Source: Rhodococcus zopfii NBRC 100606 = JCM 9919 | Lineage (GTDB): Bacteria > Actinomycetota > Actinomycetes > Mycobacteriales > Mycobacteriaceae | DNA length: 64,000 nt | NCBI RefSeq assembly: GCF_001895025.1 | Contig: NZ_BCXI01000029.1 | Coordinates: 1-64,000, forward strand | Direction: 5' to 3' | Shown: positions 59,040 through 64,000 of the stretch, piece after piece | Numbering within the stretch: the first letter of the stretch is position 1 | How the letters are laid out: the number at the start of each line of letters is the position of its first letter | Notes under the pieces: generated by a model | Database searches by the model: none | The model's input: only the letters and a program-made list of their open reading frames with translations | What the model was told of the DNA's origin: nothing | Made by a program: the position numbers and the translations under genes

Positions 59040-60389
59040 TCAGCGGAGCCGCACCGGGATACCCGCGACGACGAGGGACACCGAGTCCGAAATCTCCGCG
59101 ACCCTCGTGTTCAGGCGGCCGAGCTGGTCCCGAAAGAGCCGACCCGACGCACTCGCCGGGACCACCCCGCTACCCACCTCGTTGCTCACCGCGACCACCG
59201 GAACCGCACAGTTCGCCCACGCGGTCAGCAACTCCTCGACATCCTGTTCGACGGCAGCGAGGTCCCCGCCCGTCCACACCTCGTGCAGGTCGAGCCGCGC
59301 GGTGAGCCAGGTACCGAGACAGTCGACGAGCAGCGGTTCGGTCGCCGACCGCAGCACCTGCGCGACGTCCGATGTCTCTACGGTGGACCACGATTCGGGT
59401 CGGCGGTCGCGGTGCAGCGCCACCCGCTCCGCCCACTCCGCATCGCCCTCGCGGGTCCCGCCGGTCGCCACATACGTCACCGCGGGGTAGGCGTCGAGCA
59501 GTTCCTCGGCGTATCGGGACTTCCCGGATCGCACCCCACCGAGGATCAGCGTCCGTTGTCCGGTACCGTATTCGCATCCGGAAGCACCCACCCGAACCAC
59601 TTCCCCGTCGTTGCCGACCCGCGCGCCGCAGCCACTGAGCCGACGGCGAACCTGGGCGATCGGCGGATTGTGATGCCCCAGGTGCACCGCGACCACATCG
59701 GTGGCATCGACGACCGCGCCACACGCGCGCAACGCCGCAACGGTGTCCGCGAACGCCGCCAGTGTGTGGTGGCCGGCGCTGAGATCCGAACGGTCACCGA
59801 AGGTTTCCTCGAGGAACACGGCATCGAACGCCGCGTCCGCCACATCGTCGAACCAGGCGTCCGGCAGCGGCCCGGTGTCGCACGCCCACAGGATGCGGGC
59901 ACCGTCGGGGCCGGTAACGTCGTAGAGCACGGCGTCACCGTCCTCGAACACCTTGTGCCGGGCCCCGAGGACCCCGACCCGGTAGTCGCCGACGGTCAGC
60001 ACGTCCCCCGCGGCCACCGGCACGAACCGGACGGGATCGTCCGGCCCCACCCAGTCGCGGCACGCATCGACCGCGGCGGCGGGTCCGACGACGTCGACGG
60101 TGAACCCGGCTGCGACCCACGAGCGGAACAGCAGCGCTTGCGGCCCCAGGTGATCGGCGTGGGCGTGCGTGAGCAGAATGTGCCGGACCCGAGCCAGATT
60201 CCGGCCGTGGCGCAGGGCCGCGCGCGGAGCTTCCGGCCCGCAGTCGAGCATCAGCACGTCGTCGATGAGCGCCGCGGTCTGCCCGCGGATCTCGCCGCGC
60301 CGGACGGCGTCGTCGCACGAGGCGCACGTGCAGAACGGATTGGGCCACCCGTCCGCGGCACCGGTACCGAGCAGCAGTAGCTCCATCAC
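59040..60389 (-). CDS. metallo-beta-lactamase-fold/CobU fusion protein
   Basis: 449 residues in two parts. Residues 1-265: PhnP-like metallo-beta-lactamase fold with the zinc triad Cys20-Cys22-Cys25, HAHADH at 75-80, and DTG (171) and HLGHH (236-240) as further metal ligands. Residues 280-449: CobU (adenosylcobinamide kinase/phosphate guanylyltransferase) with LGGVRSGKS (P-loop), RVALHRDRRPESW (GMP-accepting His), VDCLGTWLT and SNEVGSGVVP. It probably activates salvaged cobinamide, while the first domain may hydrolyse a phosphoester in the same pathway. Last gene of the corrinoid uptake operon; 4-nt overlap with the ATPase gene. Confidence 0.86.
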   Translation of the reverse strand: MMELLLLGTGAADGWPNPFCTCASCDDAVRRGEIRGQTAALIDDVLMLDCGPEAPRAALRHGRNLARVRHILLTHAHADHLGPQALLFRSWVAAGFTVDVVGPAAAVDACRDWVGPDDPVRFVPVAAGDVLTVGDYRVGVLGARHKVFEDGDAVLYDVTGPDGARILWACDTGPLPDAWFDDVADAAFDAVFLEETFGDRSDLSAGHHTLAAFADTVAALRACGAVVDATDVVAVHLGHHNPPIAQVRRRLSGCGARVGNDGEVVRVGASGCEYGTGQRTLILGGVRSGKSRYAEELLDAYPAVTYVATGGTREGDAEWAERVALHRDRRPESWSTVETSDVAQVLRSATEPLLVDCLGTWLTARLDLHEVWTGGDLAAVEQDVEELLTAWANCAVPVVAVSNEVGSGVVPASASGRLFRDQLGRLNTRVAEISDSVSLVVAGIPVRLR

Positions 60390-61168
60390 ATCTCCTTCGG
60401 AGGATGCCGCAGGGGAAGTACTGCGAATCCTCCTGGCCGGTCCAGGATTTCGACCCTCGCTCCGTAGACGTCACCGATCCGCTCGGCAGTGAGGACCTGC
60501 GCGGGCGACCCGTCCGCGACGACTCGGCCGGAGTCGAGCAGCACCAGCCGCTCGCCGTACTGCGCGGCGGAGGTGAGGTCGTGCATGGCCGCGAGCACCG
60601 TGAGGTCACCGTCGCGGCGCAGCGAATCGATCAGGTCGAGAACCTGCTGTTGGTGGCCGATGTCGAGAGCGCTGGTCGGCTCGTCGAGCAGCAGCACCCG
60701 CGGTTGCTGGGCGAGGGCGCGCCCCAGCACCACCCGTTGCAGCTCCCCGCCGGACAACTCGGTCGCCGGTCGTGACGCGAGCGACTCCAGGCCGAGACGG
60801 TCGATCACCGAGTCGACGACAGCGCGATCGTTCGGGGTGTCGGTCGCGAACCGCGGGATGTGCGGGGTGCGGCCGAGCCGGATCAGTTCGCGGACGGTGA
60901 CACCTTCGGGAACCACGGGCCGCTGCGGCATCAACGCGACCACCCGGGCGATCGCGCGGCGGCCCGCGCCGGGCGTCAGCCCCGCGATGCGGACGTCCCC
61001 GGTGGACGGCACCAGTCCGGCCAGCGCGTGCAGCAAGGTCGTCTTCCCGGCCCCGTTGGGTCCCAGGATCGACACCCACTCCCCCTGCTGCACAACGAGA
61101 TCCACGGAGTCGACGACGCGGACTCCGTCGCGTTCGACGACGACGGACCGGCACTGCACCTCGGTCAC
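60386..61168 (-). CDS. btuD: corrinoid ABC transporter ATPase
   Basis: 260-residue FecCD-type ATPase: GPNGAGKTTLLHAL (Walker A), LMPQRPVVPEGVTV (Q-loop), LSGGELQRVVLGRAL (signature), [12 protein letters not shown] (Walker B) and MHDLTSAAQYG (H-loop). GTG start with GTGA overlap of the permease stop. Named by context (AdoCbl riboswitch and CobU), since the sequence alone would equally suit ferric siderophore uptake. Confidence 0.85.
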   Translation of the reverse strand: MTEVQCRSVVVERDGVRVVDSVDLVVQQGEWVSILGPNGAGKTTLLHALAGLVPSTGDVRIAGLTPGAGRRAIARVVALMPQRPVVPEGVTVRELIRLGRTPHIPRFATDTPNDRAVVDSVIDRLGLESLASRPATELSGGELQRVVLGRALAQQPRVLLLDEPTSALDIGHQQQVLDLIDSLRRDGDLTVLAAMHDLTSAAQYGERLVLLDSGRVVADGSPAQVLTAERIGDVYGARVEILDRPGGFAVLPLRHPPKEM

Positions 61169-62193
61169 AGGCCCCCCCTGCTCCGACGGAGGACGAGCAG
61201 GAAGAACGGCGCTCCGATCGCCGCGGTCACGACCCCGATGGGCAGTTCCGCCGGGGACATCACGGTGCGGGCAACCACGTCGGCGAGCACGAGGAACGCC
61301 GCGCCCGCCATCAGCGACAGCGGCAGCAGCATCCGGTGTCCGGGCCCGACGAGCAGCCGGACCGCGTGCGGGACCACGATCCCGACGAAACCGATCAGGC
61401 CGCTGACGCTGACGACCGCCGCGGTGCCGAGCGTCGCCACGCACACCAGCACGAGCCGTACCCGCGCCGGATGCACACCGAGGCTGGCCGCCTCGACGTC
61501 GCCGACGCCCATCACGTCGAGGGTGCGGCGGTGGAGCAGAACCACCGCGGCGGCAATCGCGACGTACGGTAGCACCACCACCACGTCGGACCAGCCGTCC
61601 GTGGCGAGCCGGCCCAGCAACCACGTGTAGACCTGGCGCAGGCTGTCGTCGGAGAGCTGCAACGCGAATGTCTGGGCGGCGTTCGCGAACGCCGCGACCG
61701 CGACGCCGGCGAGGATGATCACCACCTCGGAGCGGGCACCGCCGGCGGTCCGCCCCAGCGCGTAGGTCGCCGCGACGGCGAGCAGCCCGCCGACGAACGC
61801 GGCGACGGGCACTCCGGCCATGCCGAGCACACCGCCGAGGGCGATCGCGAGGGTCGCGCCGAGACCCGCGCCGCTCGAGACTCCGAGCAGATAGGGGTCG
61901 GCGAGCGGATTGCGGAATACCCCCTGGTAGGCGGCGCCGGCAATCGCGAGCATCGCGCCGACCAGCGCCCCCAGCACGACGCGCGGCATCCGGATGTTCC
62001 ACAGGATCGCTTGCTGGCGCGTGGACAATCCACTGTCCACGTCGACGAACGGCAGTGCGTCCAGCAGCTCGAGCAGGACCCCGCGTACGGTCAGGCCCGC
62101 CGGCCCGACGAGGATCCCGACGAGCAGCGCCGCGATCAGGACGAGGAGCGCCCCGCTCAGCACCAGCACCCGGCGCCGTGGCGCACGGGTCAC
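61165..62193 (-). CDS. btuC: corrinoid ABC transporter permease
   Basis: 342-residue FecCD-family permease with about ten hydrophobic segments; IRMPRVVLGALVGAMLAIAGAAYQGVFRNPLADPYLLG (read as RMPRVVLGALVG and QGVFRNPLADPYLLG) and SGLIGFVGIVVPHAVRLLVGPGHR are diagnostic. GTG start overlapping the stop of the binding-protein gene by 4 nt. Confidence 0.9.
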   Translation of the reverse strand: MTRAPRRRVLVLSGALLVLIAALLVGILVGPAGLTVRGVLLELLDALPFVDVDSGLSTRQQAILWNIRMPRVVLGALVGAMLAIAGAAYQGVFRNPLADPYLLGVSSGAGLGATLAIALGGVLGMAGVPVAAFVGGLLAVAATYALGRTAGGARSEVVIILAGVAVAAFANAAQTFALQLSDDSLRQVYTWLLGRLATDGWSDVVVVLPYVAIAAAVVLLHRRTLDVMGVGDVEAASLGVHPARVRLVLVCVATLGTAAVVSVSGLIGFVGIVVPHAVRLLVGPGHRMLLPLSLMAGAAFLVLADVVARTVMSPAELPIGVVTAAIGAPFFLLVLRRSRGGL

Positions 62194-63149
62194 GACGTGG
62201 GCTGCGCGGCGGGAAGTGCGGCCGCCGTCGCGGCGAGGTCGCGGAGCAGATCCACGACCCGCGGACCCCAGCGGCTCGCGATGTCCTCGTCCAGCACGTG
62301 GACGCGGCCTTCGCGGACAGCGGTCAGTTCCCCCCAGCCGGCGCGCGCGGCAACCGTCTCGGGGGTGACGCCGCAGCACTGCCCGTCGGCCAGGAAGATC
62401 AGGTCGGGGTCCGATTCGACGATGTACTCGGCGGACAGCTGCGGATAGGCGTCGGGCCCGGTCGCGATCGAGCGCAGACCGACCAGCCCGTACAGGTACC
62501 CGAGGAAGGTGTCGTCGGTGATGGTGTAGAACGTGTCGTCGAGTTCGTGGTAGTAGCTCAGCGGCTGGTCCCGTTCCGGCACGGTCGTGAGGATCTGCTC
62601 GATATCGCTGCGCATCGACGCGGCCAGTTCCGCGGAATCGCCGATGTGTCCGGTGGCGGCCCCGACCTGCTCGATCTGGGTGTAGATGTCGTCGAGGGTG
62701 TCGGGGGCGGGCAGCAGCAGCGTCGGGACCCCGGCCTTCGCCAGGCCCGCGACGACGTCGCCGTTGTCGTCGGTCGCGACCACCAGGTCCGGCTCGTACC
62801 CGAGGATCGCCTCGACGTTGGGGGTATAGCCCGAGAGTCCGGTGACGGGCACCCCCGGCGGATAGTCGGACTGGTCGTCGACCGCGACGACCTGATCCCC
62901 GGCGCCCACGGCGAAGAGAATCTCGGTGGTGGTCGGGGCGAGCGAAACGATGGCTGCGGGACGCGCCTCGACGGTGACGGCGGTGTCGCCGGAACCGACG
63001 GTGACCGGAAACGTGCCGTCGCCGGTCGGTGCGGCACCGTCGGCGTCGGTGCCGGAGTCGTCACCGCCACCGCAGGACGCCACGATCAGGGCGAGCGTCG
63101 CGACACCCGCCCCCAGCATGCGGCGCACGCGGAACCTGTTGGTGGACAC
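62190..63149 (-). CDS. btuF: corrinoid-binding lipoprotein
   Basis: 319-residue family-8 substrate-binding protein; lipobox VASC near residue 27, then SLAPTTTEILFAVGAGDQVVAVDDQSDYP and VVATDDNGDVVAGLAKAGVPTLLLPAP in the first lobe, and DPDLIFLADGQCCG in the second. The start is set at GTG 63149: GGAGG lies 6 nt upstream of it, whereas it abuts the ATG at 63155 directly, leaving no spacing. Delivers cobinamide or cobalamin to the permease. Confidence 0.88.
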   Translation of the reverse strand: MSTNRFRVRRMLGAGVATLALIVASCGGGDDSGTDADGAAPTGDGTFPVTVGSGDTAVTVEARPAAIVSLAPTTTEILFAVGAGDQVVAVDDQSDYPPGVPVTGLSGYTPNVEAILGYEPDLVVATDDNGDVVAGLAKAGVPTLLLPAPDTLDDIYTQIEQVGAATGHIGDSAELAASMRSDIEQILTTVPERDQPLSYYHELDDTFYTITDDTFLGYLYGLVGLRSIATGPDAYPQLSAEYIVESDPDLIFLADGQCCGVTPETVAARAGWGELTAVREGRVHVLDEDIASRWGPRVVDLLRDLAATAAALPAAQPTS

Positions 63150-63247
63150 AACCATCCTCCGTTTCGGAGAACGAAAGCAGCACGGCTGCAACGGAAGTCC
63201 GTCGCGGCACGGCACCGTCCTTCGCCCGAGGACCAGTACGTGACCGC

Positions 63248-63350
63248 AGCGGCGGCCGATCTGACTCGTCCGGCCCGCGGCCGGCTTCACAGTTGCGGGA
63301 CAGTGCCGGGATCGCACCGGACTTCACCGTGACGCTGCGGTGCCCCGACC
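63248..63350 (-). promoter_or_regulatory. adenosylcobalamin riboswitch
   Basis: On the minus strand: GTGAAGTCCGGTGCGATCCCGG, then CACTGTCCCGCAACTGTGA, then GAGTCAGATCGGCCGCC (B12-box position). The order and spacing match the AdoCbl riboswitch. The expression platform runs to the start at 63149. Represses uptake when cobalamin is abundant. Confidence 0.92.
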
Positions 63351-63398
63351 TGACGGCCGGGGCCACCCGCAGCGTAGCGCAGTGCCTGGCACGTGCCC

Positions 63399-64000
63399 TT
63401 AGCGCAGTGCCTGCGCCAGGTCCTCGAGGAGATCCTGGGAATCCTCCAGACCCACCGACAGGCGCACTACTCCGTCCGCCAGGCCGATGGCGGCGCGTCC
63501 TTCCGGGCCCATCGCGCGGTGCGTCGTCGTCGCCGGGTGCGTGATGAGCGACTTCGCGTCACCGAGGTTGTTGGAGATGTCGACGATCCGCAGCTTGTTG
63601 AGCAGCTCGAACGCCTTCTTCTTGCCCTCACCCTCGCCGGCGGCGAGCTCGAACGTGATGACGGTTCCGCCGCCGCTCATCTGCGACCGGGCGAGCTCGT
63701 ACTGCGGGTGCGATTCGAGGTACGGGTACTTGACCCAGCTCACCGCGTCCTGCGTCTCGAGGAACCGGGCGAGTTCGAGCGCCGTGTCCACCGACCGCTG
63801 TACGCGCAGCGCCATCGTCTCGAGGCCCTTGAGCAGCGTCCAGGCGTTGAAGGGGCTCAGCGCCGGACCGGTGTGGCGGATGAGCTGCTGCACGGGGCCG
63901 TCGATGTAGTCCTTCGGACCGAGGATCGCGCCACCGAGCACGCGGCCCTGGCCGTCGATGTGCTTGGTCCCCGAGTAGACGACGATGTCGGCGCCGAGGT
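63399..64000 (-). CDS. metZ: O-succinylhomoserine sulfhydrylase, C-terminal part
   Basis: Partial: the gene continues past the right edge of the window. The visible 200 residues carry the PLP-binding Lys in YSGTKHIDGQGR, then LRHTGPALSPFNAWTLLKGLETMALR-type sequence (read as GPALSPFNAWTLLKGLET) and SLITHPATTTHRAMGPEGR near the C-terminus. It makes homocysteine from O-succinylhomoserine and sulfide in methionine synthesis. M. tuberculosis metZ is Rv0391, near the same block of genes. A related cystathionine synthase cannot be excluded from the C-terminus alone. Confidence 0.88.
   Translation of the reverse strand, partial: LGADIVVYSGTKHIDGQGRVLGGAILGPKDYIDGPVQQLIRHTGPALSPFNAWTLLKGLETMALRVQRSVDTALELARFLETQDAVSWVKYPYLESHPQYELARSQMSGGGTVITFELAAGEGEGKKKAFELLNKLRIVDISNNLGDAKSLITHPATTTHRAMGPEGRAAIGLADGVVRLSVGLEDSQDLLEDLAQALR

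Overview
The window reads as chromosomal DNA of a high-GC actinobacterium of the order Mycobacteriales, most likely Rhodococcus or a close relative. The grounds are: two MspA-type porins; an F420-dependent glucose-6-phosphate dehydrogenase; the glnX-glnH-pknG locus; frequent GTG/TTG starts and 4-nt start/stop overlaps; and a gene order that, from memory, follows Mycobacterium tuberculosis from fgd1 (Rv0407) to Rv0433 in inverted orientation with insertions. No rRNA, tRNA, CRISPR array, transposase or prophage gene was seen.

Layout. 288-6498 (+): complete Mrp Na+/H+ antiporter operon. 6429-10717 (-): PAP2 membrane protein, YbdK-type ligase, SodC lipoprotein, LytR_C protein, DUF3263 protein. 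10845-14744 (mostly +): peptide deformylase, GNAT, exonuclease III, small GNAT (-), thiD. 14751-16208 (-): M28 lipoprotein peptidase. 16260-17587: palindromic operator, TetR regulator and enoyl-CoA hydratase. 17655-22482 (-): TPP riboswitch, thiO-thiS-thiG, then an ABC-2 exporter and an esterase that may be read through. thiE diverges from it. 23261-24109 (-): NUDIX-NYN fusion. 24235-28834 (+): glnX-glnH-pknG amino-acid sensing locus. 28932-33319 (-): ackA, pta, fgd. 33390-35141 (-): RDD protein, nonapeptide-repeat protein, cupin.

The most interesting stretch is 35190-55103, all on the minus strand. Two transporter operons each begin with a tiny cysteine-containing leader peptide sharing the motif R-x-H-[IV]-D-L-C-R (44836-44922 and 55026-55103). 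The first feeds an oligopeptide-type ABC transporter, three luciferase-like flavin monooxygenases and a DUF1684 protein. The second feeds a polar amino-acid ABC transporter, a sarcosine-oxidase-like flavoprotein and an acetyltransferase, with a TauE exporter diverging from it. Together they resemble a cysteine-controlled organosulfur or S-modified-cysteine salvage system. Between the two operons sits a compact three-gene unit (45337-50335): a DUF559 nuclease-fold protein, a winged-helix protein and a 1077-residue protein with two P-loop ATPase modules, the second HerA-like. This has the look of an undescribed DNA-processing or defence system.

The right end (55323-64000) holds tauE, a NagD-like HAD phosphatase, a strong double-hairpin terminator, two mspA porins with a CRP/GlxR-like site upstream, an AdoCbl-riboswitch-controlled corrinoid uptake operon ending in an unusual metallo-beta-lactamase/CobU fusion, and the C-terminal part of metZ. 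Several genes start exactly 7 nt after a TANNNT -10 hexamer, which points to common leaderless transcription.
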